Shown here: positions 9,810 through 19,490 of the stretch, piece after piece
How the letters are laid out: each line of letters starts with the position of its first letter
Numbering within the stretch: position 1 is the stretch's first letter
DNA from: Welwitschia mirabilis
Taxonomy: Eukaryota; Gnetophyta; Gnetopsida; Welwitschiales
Assembly (NCBI GenBank): GCA_051453625.1
Contig: JBOZIK010000001.1
Location: 75,795,917 to 75,818,420, forward strand
Length of the DNA: 22,504 nucleotides
Direction: 5' to 3'
The notes under the pieces: model-generated
The model's database searches: none
Told to the model about the DNA's origin: nothing
Seen by the model: the letters and a program-made list of their open reading frames with translations, nothing else
Program-made: the position numbers and the translations under genes

Positions 9810-11257
9810 TGTAACACCCTAACTTCAATTACCCTAATTAATCATAATTTTTTTCAAATATTATTAACTAACATGCATAATAGAACCTAGTATTAAATCC
9901 TATGTAGACTCTATTAACACATTATAAGATTTAAAATAATTCAAAAACATGATTATTAATTAACTATAGTCCCTTTTGGTTTGCATACAATAATGATGTC
10001 AAAATTGTATTTTACATTTATTTCTAACTTTTTTTTAATCATACAAAAATATTTTGTATAAAGTTGATGGGATGCTAACTTGTTTTATCACATACAATGG
10101 ATATGTTTTAGAATAGTTTCCTACCAATATAATAGGAGGTTACATCTCCTATTAATGGCATTCCAACTTCATATCTAGCTACACTTTAGATGTGAGTTGG
10201 TTTTACTTCACGTTCTAGACTATACAAACATGGCCAGGTTCAACTCCATAGGCTTAGACTTCACCTCGATATAACATCAGTATAGAAGAAGTATGTGAGA
10301 TGGATGCATGCTTACAAGTAATACCCACTTCCTTGAAGCATTGTAGGATGGTGCAACATAATCCTTTGGTAATAAGGGCTCAAGATATTAAGTCAAAGTA
10401 AGTCCAGAGATGGGTAGGACAAGATAGTGGTGATCAAATCCACTTTTAGAAGGGTTTGAAATAAAAGTAAAATGAAATCCACCTTGGTGATAATATTCAA
10501 GTATGTGGATGAATAATTATTGAGATTATCTTAATTTAGCTAAATAAATACACTGTACAAATGCAAACATGCAATATGTGAATATTTAATGGATTATTTA
10601 CTTAATAGAAATAATTTTAATCATCATTGGGTTTATTTTAAGAAAATAATCATCCATAAGAAAAGATAAAATTTATAAGATTTTTCTTTGATTCTACATA
10701 GAGGAAACCCATACATTTTTAAAGTATAGTAATGAAAATAAATGAAAGAAAACATCTCTTTATTTTTCTACATTATAATAATTCATTCAAATAAGACACG
10801 TTAATACATATAAGTTCTATCATAAAAACATGCTCCATTTATGAAACTAAGCAAAGCTGAAAACCCCCTTTATCATTGCTAAGTATCTATATTAAGAAAA
10901 GTTAGGTAAAATATATGCATATTTTATTAGAAAAGATATTAATGAAGCTAATTAATTGGGCTATACATCTTTAGAATAATTAAGCAGACATCCCTAATAT
11001 TTATGCATGAAAAGAAAGAATGAGAGCCTAATTTTAATAAATAATATATAAGAATGATATAAAAATAAATATAACTTAACTAGAAATTATATATAATATT
11101 TAAAATAAGTTGGTATTTGCATTAGATAATTTTCTATAATTATTAAAATTAATTACAAAGTTTTTAATTTTTAGAAGACATTAAAACTAAAAATATATAA
11201 TTAATTCGTTAAAAATGTAAAAATAAAATATACTTAATTTCTTTAAAATATACTCAT
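9810..11257 (+). mobile_element. Possible LTR start (TGTAACACCC) and following tract
   Basis: TGTAACACCCTAACTTCAAT at 9810 matches the common start of plant chromovirus LTRs. A close relative, TATAATATCCCTAAGTTTTA, begins at 11258. Both continue into AATTACCCTAA, giving about 24 of 28 matching bases, with differences mostly transitions. No primer-binding site (TGGTATCAGAGC type) or coding domain follows within the tract. A small perfect hairpin, AATAGGAG with CTCCTATT, sits at 10131-10153. The LTR end is not recognisable; the tract end given is simply where the second start occurs. Confidence 0.35.
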
Positions 11258-11835
11258 TATAATATCCCTAAGTTTTAATTACCCTAAATGTATTTTACAG
11301 GCTCAAACTTTTAACTATAAGGACTACTTACATTTTAGAATTACCAAATTAATACCCTTTATTAAAATGGCTATAACATTTAATATACTTGAAGTTTTTC
11401 AATTCATAAATACTTTTTGCAAATTTTGTTCAATTCTCTACAATGTGGGATACTCCATTTCTATCTAGAACTACTTGTAATATCTAAAAACTAAAACTTT
11501 TTACTTGCTATTTTCTGCTTATGAAATTTAAGATATTTTTATAAAATAAATTTTAAAAATTATTTTATCTTAGAAAAATTACTATGTTAAGTCTTTTACC
11601 TTTCTAAAATAATTTTACACCTACATCAAAAATTTTATATAATGTTACTTAGTATTAAATGAGTTATAACTTTCTTAAGTTGCTTGACTTAAAAAGAATA
11701 AACGTAAACTTTAGCTAAACAAAGAACAAGAAAAAATCATAGTAATTTACAAATATAAAATTAATTAAATTGAATTGAATTTATATTTTAAATAAATAAA
11801 AAATAATTAAAATACTATAAACTTACAATAAATAA
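11258..11835 (+). mobile_element. Second LTR-like start, cut by a later insertion
   Basis: The tract begins TATAATATCCCTAAGTTTTA, a decayed version of the TGTAACACCC-type start seen at 9810. It contains GGCTATAACATT and GAGTTATAACTTTCTTAAG, phrases usual in chromovirus LTRs. It stops where the minus-strand chromovirus LTR ends (about 11836), so that element may have inserted into this older LTR. The rest of this LTR was not found on the far side. Confidence 0.4.
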
Positions 11836-12049
11836 TGCACTAGTATCATAAGCCTTAGGATTTTCTGAGAAAGGATGCCTAGCCTAAATAGATTCTTGAG
11901 GATCAGATTCATTTACCCTAATAAGACTCTAATGAAAATATAATGTAGAATACATTTAAATTAAAACATGATGCAACATAACATGGGTATCTATAATAAT
12001 AATGAATGCCCTTTTTACTTAGCTAAAATATCCATTAGACACATAGAAG

Positions 12050-12213
12050 CTAAGCATGTTAAGAGGTCCCTCAACTCTCTTCCTTAACTTAGTCTATGCT
12101 AATGGGAGGAAAGAAAATTTATTTATATAACCATTGGTAGATTCATTAACTAAGCATATAAAGAGATCCCTCAAATCTCTCCCTTATCCTAGTATTAGCT
12201 AATGAAATGAAAA
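12050..12213. repeat. 100-bp-spaced direct repeat in LTR
   Basis: CTAAGCATGTTAAGAGGTCC (12050) recurs as CTAAGCATATAAAGAGATCC (12150), exactly 100 bp apart. Similarity continues for about 63 bp through CCCTCAA and GCTAATG. Differences are mostly A/G and C/T. It lies downstream of the TATA box on the minus strand, in R/U5. Confidence 0.7.
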
Positions 12214-12398
12214 ATGCAAATGATATGCATAAGTCTAATACACGAAATGGAGCTAAAATTCTCATAAAATAAGAACCTACTTAGAGGGAAGAAGATTGAT
12301 TATTCTTGAAGAATATTAAGGAAGTGCTAAGCTCCAAGATTCTCTCTTTAAGATTCCAAGATCTAAGTTTTAAGCTTCAAGCTCCTAGCTCCAAGATC

Positions 12399-12408
12399 NN
12401 NNNNNNNN
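12399..12408. other. Assembly gap (10 N)
   Basis: A run of 10 undefined bases, probably a fixed-size spacer of unknown true length, inside the LTR. Confidence 0.99.
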
Positions 12409-12460
12409 GTAGTATAAACTTACTTGAAGAATACTAGTTTGAGAAGAAGGGAGAGGACTC

Positions 12461-12468
12461 TATTTATA
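12461..12468 (-). promoter_or_regulatory. LTR TATA box
   Basis: The minus strand reads ATCTATAAATAGAGTCC, a near-perfect plant TATA box. It separates the repeat-rich U3 (upstream, higher coordinates) from the R/U5 part. It is unexpectedly intact compared with the coding region. Confidence 0.6.
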
Positions 12469-12507
12469 GATAAATGGAATAGCAAAGGTCCTTGATATAA
12501 TTGGTTA

Positions 12508-13250
12508 AAAATCACCTACATCATTTTACATAAAAGATAAAGTAATCTCTCTTACCTGATAAGATTGATCAATGATAAGTTGAATGGACTTGTGTAAAAT
12601 TGACATTGACATGTATGATAATGATAAGATTGATTAATAATAAGTTGGATATATTTATGTAAAAGTTATTTGNNNNNNNNNNNNNNNNNNNNNNNNNNNN
12701 NNNNNNNNNNNNNNNNNNNNNNNNNNNNNNNNNNNNNNNNNNNNNNNNNNNNNNNNNNNNNNNNNNNNNNNNNNNNNNNNNNNNNNNNNNNNNNNNNNNN
12801 NNNNNNNNNNNNNNNNNNNNNNNNNNNNNNNNNNNNNNNNNNNNNNNNNNNNNNNNNNNNNNNNNNNNNNNNNNNNNNNNNNNNNNNNNNNNNNNNNNNN
12901 NNNNNNNNNNNNNNNNNNNNNNNNNNNNNNNNNNNNNNNNNNNNNNNNNAAAATCACCTACATCATTTTACATAAAAGATAAAGTAATCTCTCTTACCTG
13001 ATAAGATTGATCAATAATAAGTTGAATGGACTTGTGTAAAATTGACATTGACATGTATGATAATGATAAGATTGATTAATGATAAGTTGGATATATTTAT
13101 GTAAAAGTTATTTGAATATGTGAATGACAATGATAAGATTGATTAATGATAAGTTGGATGAGCTTGTGTAGAAGTGACATTGATAAGATAAATTAATAAG
13201 AAGTTGTAAGAGCTTGTGTAAGAGTTGAAAGTGATGTGTGAATGACCAAA
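12508..13250. repeat. ~65-bp tandem repeat in U3, duplicated across a gap
   Basis: The core GATAAGATTGATTAATGATA recurs with small changes at 12558, 12623, 13000, 13065, 13132 and 13182 (spacing 65, 67 and 50 bp within blocks). Larger blocks 12508-12672 and 12950-13114 are both 165 bp and differ only at two A/G positions, with the 277-nt gap between them. Tandem repeats in U3 are common in plant LTRs and may act as enhancer-like units, but no function is shown here. Confidence 0.85.
12673..12949. other. Assembly gap (277 N)
   Basis: A run of 277 undefined bases flanked on both sides by the same repeat. Apparent frames crossing it are not real. Confidence 0.99.
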
Positions 13251-13815
13251 TAAATCTTATTTATGAATTATGAACCTAATGTAGATAACTAATATTTTTT
13301 CTTAAATTAATAATATTAATTACATGCATCATTTCCTCATGCTACTTCTTTCTTAATCCTTAATAGACTCATAATTAATCAAAAACATTGTTAAAATGCC
13401 TTGGAAAAACAAATGCATCAATTTTAAAATTGTCATGTGACACAACAAGAAAAATAATATTTTATGCATAAAAGGATTTTAAAAATATCAATATGGATAA
13501 AAGTTATGATAGAATAAATTCTACTAATTAATCCTTTTTAATTTATGGATAAGAGTGCATGTTCTTATTCATATGTTTACACTCTTTATGATTCATCATA
13601 TCAACAACACAAATTACAAGAAATGAATGCCATAATTAAATGTAAGAAAAATGTTATCATGAATTGTAAGAAAATGTCATAATTAAATGTAAGTAATTGT
13701 CATAGTTAAACATAGTACTCTTACTTATTATTCTTTTACTCTTATCAAGTAATTTTAGTTTCTTTTAAAACTTAAATAAGACACATGATTAAATGATTAA
13801 AATAAATATGTTACA

Positions 13816-13832
13816 TTCCCTTTTTCTTGTAG
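13816..13832 (-). other. Polypurine tract
   Basis: The minus strand reads CTACAAGAAAAAGGGAA immediately before the LTR start TGTAACA. A purine run next to the 3' LTR primes plus-strand DNA synthesis in LTR elements. Position relative to chromodomain and LTR is as expected. Confidence 0.7.
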
Positions 13833-14040
13833 ACATTATTTTATATCTTCATATGGATTTTTTTAAATTTAACTATTTAACCATGGAAAATAACTTTCCT
13901 AATCATAAATAGGTGTATTTTGTATTAAAATTCTTATAATCATTATTATGGGATTCAAATCTAACATTACATAATGATTTAAAAGTCTAATATTACATAT
14001 TATGGGATTCTAAAGAAAAACTTAGATATTGAATTTTCAT

Positions 14041-14215
14041 TTATTTTTTTAGCTTCCAAGTAGCTTTATCAGGACTATGATTACTCCATTTTATCTTTTC
14101 TTGATGATCTCCTTATTCTACAAACTGATAGTTTGTTAGTCCAACACTGCTTCTGGCTCCTTTATGGTTAAACAATTAGGTTCCACCTGAACATTAAACT
14201 AATTTAATACATGAA
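14041..14215 (-). pseudogene. Chromodomain-like C-terminal tail
   Basis: The minus strand reads EPEAVLD, stop, QTISL, stop, NKEII and, after a frameshift, KWSNHSPDKATWKLKK then TAA. The Trp-x-Asn-His and Ala-Thr-Trp pattern is the chromodomain end found in chromovirus integrases, used to target insertion to marked chromatin. It carries two internal stops and one frame change. The final TAA at about 14041 may be the original polyprotein stop. Confidence 0.65.
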
Positions 14216-14329
14216 AAGGATTTGTAATATATATTTTTAGCATATTCATATGAAAAACATTATGTATGTACAATAATTGAGGAGGTAGAGCAGTCTGTAT
14301 GCAATACGCCTAACATGTTCGAATTTTTA

Positions 14330-15300
14330 AAATGATGTAACAAATTTGGGGGATAGTTTTTATCTCTTAACTTCTTGCATAACTGATTTTATACATAATA
14401 CCTTAAAGAAGACATGATCATCTACTTGAAATTAAAAGTCTCTTCCTTGATGATCTACATACATCCTTTTTCTATTTGCTACTTCCTTTAATCTATTCTT
14501 GATGATTCTTATTTTATTTTCTATTTCTTATAATATTTTTAGTCCTATTATTAATCTTTCTTCAGGCTCTATTCATGTAGTAAGCACTCTGTATTTCCTA
14601 TCATATAAGGCTTCAAATGAAGCCATTTAAATATGACTTTGATAACTATTATTATATTCAAATTCCACTAATAGTAGATATTATTCCCAACTCTTAGGCT
14701 CATCAAGAATACATGCTATAAAAAGATCCTTTAGAATTTGATTCACTCTCACTGCATGACCATCTATTTTAGAATGAAATGATATAATCATATTTATATT
14801 AGTTCCTAAATCCAAGTATAGTTATTACCAATATTTAGAGGAAAATTTTGAATTCCTCTTAGAAATAATCACTAAGGATACACCATGTAATTGAATAACA
14901 TTCTAAATATATACTTTAACTATATCTTTAGCATGATAAGTAGACTTTACTAGAATAAAATGGACTGATTTAGTTACCCTATTAGTTATAATAGTAATTA
15001 CGTCATTACCTCTCAGGGTTCTTGGAAGCCCTAATATAATATATGCAAACTAAATTCCATATTCTGGAATATTATAAGGATAGAGTAGTTCTATTGTTTC
15101 CTATGTTTTTCCTTAACTTGCTAATAATTTAGACATTTTAATATAAATTCTGCTATATCCTTTTTCATCCTTGGCCATAAAAAATTTTTTCTTCATGTTT
15201 TGATACATTTTTATTCATCTAAGATGACTTTATATTAGAGGATTATAAAATTTAGACATTATCTTTTTTCTAATTTTATCTACATTAGGAACCAAGAATC
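14330..15300 (-). pseudogene. Integrase remnant
   Basis: The zinc-binding part starts RFLVPNVDKIRKKIM (about 15299-15255), then KMYQNMKKKF and WPRMKKDIAEFILKCLNY with a stop (about 15178-15123). The second Cys of the CxxC pair is Tyr. The core has TNRVTKSVHFILVKST (about 14985-14940), YHAKDIVKVYI, IQLHGV, then SKRNSKF where the family has Ser-Asp-Arg-Gly, so a catalytic Asp is lost. SFHSKIDGHAVRVNQ follows, where the catalytic Glu is replaced by Val. Later words YLLLVEFEYNNSYQS, FEALYDRKYR and LIIGLKIL complete the order. Stops and frameshifts abound. Confidence 0.8.
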
Positions 15301-15466
15301 TTCCCTTGAATTTAATAATAACTTTTGAATCAAAACTAAATATTTTTAAATTTTTTAACTTCTCTAATTAATACTTTAATTTTTAATATGTTTGATCTTT
15401 ATTTAACTATTTATAATAGTAATAGGTATCTAACTTTGAATTTTCATAACTATTTTAAAATAGCCA

Positions 15467-15860
15467 TTTCTACTAAGAGTATTTACAACTTTATTTCTTT
15501 TGTCCTCATGGTATAAAATTTTAAGATGAAAGTCATAAAAAAATTTCATCCATCTTCTTTACTTAAGTTTTAAGTTTGGTTGTGTAAAAATATATTTTAT
15601 ACTCTTGTGATCAGTCCAAACTTGAAATTTAACAGCATAGAGATAGTGCTTCCATAAACTTTAAAGTAAATATTACTGTAGCTAATTCAAGATCATGAAT
15701 AGGATAATTTCTCTTATGTGTCTTAAGTTTCCTTAATTCATAGGCTATTACTATTTTATCTTATTTAAAAATAGCTCCAAGGCCTTCTCTTGATACATTA
15801 ATATAAAATGAAAAGGTCTTAAAATCATTTAGCATTGCTAACACTAGAGTACTAGTTAAA
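15467..15860 (-). pseudogene. RNase H remnant
   Basis: The minus strand reads FKTFSFYINVSREGLGAIF, stop, DKIVIAYELRKLKTHKRNYP, then HDLELATVIFTLK and VWTDHKSIKYIFTQPNLKLK, stop, RRW, ending NKVVNTLSRN at 15467-15484. The first catalytic Asp, in the family's Asp-Ala-Ser, is Asn here (Ile-Asn-Val-Ser). The domain would remove RNA from the RNA:DNA hybrid. The frame is unusually continuous over about 120 codons with few stops. Confidence 0.8.
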
Positions 15861-15999
15861 CACTCTTTAAAATGATCAAAGGATTTCTAACATTTTTGTA
15901 TCAACTAAAAAATCTTTATTTTTCTCTAAAATATTATTAGAGGAGAATCTATCTTAGATAGGTTAAAGATAAATCGATAACAATACCTAGTAAGACCAA

Positions 16000-16800
16000 G
16001 AAAAATTCTAACTTCAGTAATAGTTTTGGGTGCTAGTCATTCCATAATAACTTGAACTGTATCTAGATCAACTTAAGTACTTTTTTAGATACTACATGAC
16101 CTAGGAACTAAATGAATTCCTTTTAGAAAAAATATTTTTCTATGATAACATATAGTCAATGATTTCTTAAACTTTCCAAGACTATTCTCACTCAAGTGTT
16201 TCTTATTTTCTTCATGAGACTTATAATAAATGAGAATGTCATTAATGAATACAATTATAAAGAAGTCAAGATATGTTTGGAACATCTGATTCATAAGGTT
16301 CATGAATATTGCAAGAGCATTAGTTAAACCAAAAGGCATTACAGTGAACTTATAATGCCCATAGGAAGTTTTGAAAGCTGTTTTGTGAATATCTTCTTTC
16401 TTAATTTAAACTTGATGATATCTAGATTTTAAATCAATTTTGGAAAATACCTTAGCTTCCTTGAGTTGGGTAAAGAGGTAATCTATTCTTGGCAATGGAT
16501 ATGTGTTCTTAATTATAACTTTATTTAACTATCTATAATCAATGCATAACCTAAGTGTTCCATCCTCTTCTTTATAAATAACAATATTGCATCCCATGAT
16601 GATATACTAGGATGAATAAAATATTTTTATAGAAGTTCTTAAAGTTGAATTCTTAATTTTTTCATTTCTGTAGAAGATATTTTATAAAGTGCCTTAGAAA
16701 TAGGTTGAATTCCTAGAATCAAATCAATAGCAAACTCAACTTCTTGAATAGGTAAAATTCCTAATAGTTCTATTGTAAATACATCAAGATAATCTTGGAA
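16000..16800 (-). pseudogene. Reverse transcriptase remnant
   Basis: Words in order: EVEFAIDLIPGIQPIS (about 16745-16698), ISSWDAILLFIKKEDGTLRL then CIDY (about 16610-16545), [33 protein letters not shown] then stop, [13 protein letters not shown], and an 84-codon open stretch (16339-16085) starting [18 protein letters not shown]. The catalytic Asp pair of the Tyr/Phe-x-Asp-Asp box reads FINDILIY, so the first Asp is Asn (codon at 16241-16243). Downstream, TEVRIFLGLTRY (about 16015-15980) marks the link to RNase H. The catalytic change alone would abolish activity. Confidence 0.9.
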
Positions 16801-16969
16801 TTATTAGTATATTCCCCATCAAAGTGTCTCCTTCCTTTATAGTAGCTGATTTAAAATAAAGCATATAAACTAATGATCCCTTCTTAGTTTTCCTTTTTAT
16901 ATATTTAGCTTTAAGTATGTTATTTACTACTGATTTGGATTAATCTTAAAAGGTTATTTTTTATCCATG

Positions 16970-17223
16970 ATTTGTTATCTCTACTTGAAACTTCTTATAA
17001 TTTATACCAGCCTTATTCTACATCAACCAATTTATGTCCAAAACAACATCATATTTTCATAGGTTGATAACAATTCGTTGAATATGAAGATATTCCCCAC
17101 TTATAGATAAATTATAATTTTGAACTTGATGATTAACCTTAGTTATGAACTCATTTATAAGATTCATGCATCCCTTAATTGGAATACAACATAATTTTTC
17201 TGTTAGAATAAATCTAGGTGATA
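16970..17223 (-). pseudogene. Aspartic protease C-terminal part
   Basis: The minus strand reads LSISGEYLHIQRIVINL, stop, KYDVVLDINWLM, stop, NKAGINYKKFQVEI. This is the second half of the chromovirus protease, with the Asp-x-x-x-Trp-Leu region. The active-site half falls into the 528-nt gap. Two stops are visible, both explainable by single transitions. Confidence 0.65.
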
Positions 17224-17751
17224 NNNNNNNNNNNNNNNNNNNNNNNNNNNNNNNNNNNNNNNNNNNNNNNNNNNNNNNNNNNNNNNNNNNNNNNNNNNNN
17301 NNNNNNNNNNNNNNNNNNNNNNNNNNNNNNNNNNNNNNNNNNNNNNNNNNNNNNNNNNNNNNNNNNNNNNNNNNNNNNNNNNNNNNNNNNNNNNNNNNNN
17401 NNNNNNNNNNNNNNNNNNNNNNNNNNNNNNNNNNNNNNNNNNNNNNNNNNNNNNNNNNNNNNNNNNNNNNNNNNNNNNNNNNNNNNNNNNNNNNNNNNNN
17501 NNNNNNNNNNNNNNNNNNNNNNNNNNNNNNNNNNNNNNNNNNNNNNNNNNNNNNNNNNNNNNNNNNNNNNNNNNNNNNNNNNNNNNNNNNNNNNNNNNNN
17601 NNNNNNNNNNNNNNNNNNNNNNNNNNNNNNNNNNNNNNNNNNNNNNNNNNNNNNNNNNNNNNNNNNNNNNNNNNNNNNNNNNNNNNNNNNNNNNNNNNNN
17701 NNNNNNNNNNNNNNNNNNNNNNNNNNNNNNNNNNNNNNNNNNNNNNNNNNN
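17224..17751. other. Assembly gap (528 N)
   Basis: A run of 528 undefined bases covering the chromovirus protease active site and probably the gag end. Apparent frames across it are artefacts. Confidence 0.99.
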
Positions 17752-17984
17752 TAAAATAATTAAATCTTTATTATTAAGTAAAGATTTATCTTCTATGACT
17801 AAGCTTTAAAATTACACCCCTTGATTATCTATTACTGCTCGAAGTCATCTAATTGGCTATTGAATAGTATGTAATACTTGAGGATTTTCTCATTATTATC
17901 TAGGCCGGCTTTTAATAAGTAATATACATTATTTAAACTTATAGTTTTCTTTATAATTGAATCATTGAAAACCATTATTAGACT
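17752..17984 (-). other. Gag-protease junction region, poorly readable
   Basis: It lies between two gaps. The minus strand gives IIKKTISLNNVYYLLKAGL and nearby text without a firm match. By position it should include the gag zinc knuckle or the start of protease; neither is recognisable. Confidence 0.3.
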
Positions 17985-17994
17985 NNNNNNNNNN
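17985..17994. other. Assembly gap (10 N)
   Basis: A run of 10 undefined bases inside the gag remnant, probably a spacer of arbitrary length. Confidence 0.99.
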
Positions 17995-18357
17995 ATGAAC
18001 TTAACTTGGATTCTACTTAAAAGTGAATCATTATAATTGATTACTCACATGACTCTGATTAGAAACATTCCAATTCCTCTTGAATGATGCATGCTTGTTT
18101 TGGTTGAAATTCCTATTTCTGTTATTATTATTAGAAACATTACCCCTATTAACACTCTAAATCTTATTATGATGAGACACATGTAATTGATTTCCTTTAA
18201 AGCTAAAACCCTTAGGAGCGATTCGTTTCTTATTTTCTTGATATCTTTGCCAATTTTGCTCTGCTATTTTTGTTTTTCTATAGCCTCAGCTAAAGTTCTA
18301 GGTTGGAACATAGATACTTTACCAGCAATTAAAGGAAGTATATTATTAATAAAAAGA
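17995..18357 (-). pseudogene. Chromovirus gag, C-terminal fragment
   Basis: The minus strand reads LFINNILPLIAGKVSMFQPR and TLAEAIEKQK then a stop, matching the end of chromovirus capsid domains (a Leu-x-Pro segment, then Pro-x-Thr-Leu-x-Glu-Ala). A basic and Asn-rich stretch follows (NRGNVSNNNNRNRNFNQNK), usual before the zinc knuckle. The N-terminal part of gag is missing: the frame ends exactly where the CACTA-like terminus begins at 18358. At least four stops are present. Confidence 0.65.
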
Positions 18358-18640
18358 TATTAAAAGAAATATAGGCTTTTAAGGCATTTTAAAAACACCT
18401 TAAAAGGCCTTAAAAAATGTCTTAAATGCTTTTAAGGAATTTCTAAGGCATTTTAATAAAAATGCCTTAAAATATCTTTTAAGGCGTTTTTATAAGAAAT
18501 GCCTCAAAAGGCTTTGGAGATGTTTTATTAAATAAATACCTTAAACATAATTTAAGATGATTTTTGGTATAAATTCCTCAAATTATTTTTAAGGTGTTTT
18601 AGCAAATAAACACCTTTAAATATGTAATCTTACAAAAACA
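18358..18640 (+). mobile_element. CACTA-like transposon terminus with subterminal repeats
   Basis: The edge reads TATTAAAAGAAATATAGG. Two C-to-T changes from CACTAAAAGAAATATAGG would explain it; the latter is the form expected for a plant CACTA (En/Spm) end. The flanking gag remnant stops here. The next 250 bp is packed with inverted copies of an AAGGCATTTT word, the usual subterminal binding repeats for the transposase. The opposite terminus was not found, so the right edge is only where the repeats stop. Confidence 0.6.
18376..18625. repeat. Subterminal inverted repeats (AAGGCATTTT family)
   Basis: Copies in both orientations include AAGGCATTTTAAAAACACCTT, TTAAGGCGTTTTTATAAG, AAATGCCTCAAAAGGC and AAGGTGTTTTAGCAAATAAA. 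One unit is a perfect palindrome with 11-bp arms, TAAGGCATTTT (18444-18454) and its complement (18459-18469). About ten copies can be counted. Confidence 0.75.
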
Positions 18641-18661
18641 AATTACCACACAAAGGATGTA

Positions 18662-18720
18662 GTATTACTATCAGTTCTACTCTAGTGCTTATATTATTAC
18701 TATTGGTTCTACTCTAGTTT
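18662..18720 (+). repeat. Short direct repeat
   Basis: ATTACTATCAGTTCTACTCT and ATTACTATTGGTTCTACTCT occur 33 bp apart, each followed by AGT. They lie just after the subterminal repeats and probably belong to the same transposon. Confidence 0.6.
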
Positions 18721-18724
18721 AATT

Positions 18725-19490
18725 TCTAGGGACTTACTCCTAATAGAAATACATACTTTATAATGAAAAGGGTCTGAAGATGGACACTTATCTTAGTCTA
18801 CATAAGTCCATAGTCATGGTTATATTTGTATTTTAAATTACTTTTATTTTTAGGGTAAACTTTCTAACACTATTATAACATTTTAGAATAATTAAAAATT
18901 AAATAAAAAATAGTTATTATGTTAAAAGTAACTAAACTAAAGTAAAGGGGTCAATTCTAATTTCAAATAATGTAGTTAATTATTCTAATTCTTAGTTTGT
19001 CATTGGCCCTATTATCCAATGAATTATAAAGTACCATGTGTATTACCCAATGGCATATTACATTTTGTCTTTGTATTTAAAATCATTAAGTATTTATTTA
19101 TCAATGCCAATAAGCAAGATGGCAAGCAAGAAAGTGGTCCTTTGAAGGTTCCTTGTTTCAACCCTGTGTTTGACATGCATACACATATGAAATCAAAACT
19201 ACAACACCTATACATTCTCATCCTTCATTCGTGTCATCATTTCTGGGCTTATCAACAATTACACAACCTACCCTAATGAAAGAAGAGAAGGTTATTCTTA
19301 GTAGGTTCAATTCTTTATTTGGGGAATCTAGCCTTACTATCAGAACTTGTAAAACTATTGAGGTTTTTATGTTGAGAACTGCTATGATTTTGAACCCAAA
19401 AATGGCTCTAGTCTAGTAGAGAAGAATGGAAACACTGACTATGTAGAGAAGAGGGAGTAGTCATTTTTTAGTCATAGGTATTAAGAAAAT
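18725..19490. other. Unassigned, possible transposon interior
   Basis: No domain is recognised. An 85-codon + frame (19019-19276, starting MNYKVPCVLPNGILHF) and an overlapping 61-codon frame (19231-19416) are the longest real-sequence frames; neither resembles a family I know. They could be fragments of transposon genes or chance. Confidence 0.3.

Larger units (their letters stand above)
11836..13815 (-). mobile_element. 3' LTR of the chromovirus
   Basis: On the minus strand the LTR starts TGTAACATATTTATT at 13815, directly after a polypurine tract, and probably ends ACTAGTGCA at 11836. The start is well supported because it lies just past the chromodomain remnant and polypurine tract. The end is a best guess (TG on +). 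U3 holds a ~65-bp tandem repeat and gap. A TATA box is at 12461-12468, followed by CCAAGAT/CTTGGAGCTT words (12330-12400) and a 100-bp direct repeat (12050-12213). No second copy of this LTR is visible. Confidence 0.65.
13833..18357 (-). mobile_element. Chromovirus (Tekay/Del-like) internal region
   Basis: In minus-strand order: gag C-terminal part (18357-17995), protease (about 17223-16970), RT (16800-16000), RNase H (15860-15467), integrase (15300-14330) and chromodomain remnant (14215-14041), then the polypurine tract. The order with integrase after RNase H marks Ty3/gypsy. The C-terminal chromodomain-type tail marks a chromovirus, and its wording is closest to Tekay/Del as I recall. Gag is cut at 18358 by a DNA transposon and the 5' LTR is absent. 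Two gaps (17224-17751, 17985-17994) remove part of gag and protease. Confidence 0.8.

Noticed and set aside
10131-10153. 8-bp perfect inverted repeat as a regulatory site
   Set aside because: A single small hairpin with no gene nearby; such repeats are expected by chance at this length.
12655-12975. Frames of about 100 codons on both strands
   Set aside because: They consist of the 277-nt gap.
17145-17759. 204- and 178-codon + frames
   Set aside because: They are mostly the 528-nt gap, and the real part is antisense to the protease remnant.
14200-18330. Possible nuclear copy of a plant pararetrovirus (RT and RNase H present)
   Set aside because: Integrase, chromodomain tail, polypurine tract and LTR follow in order, which identifies a Ty3/gypsy LTR retrotransposon.
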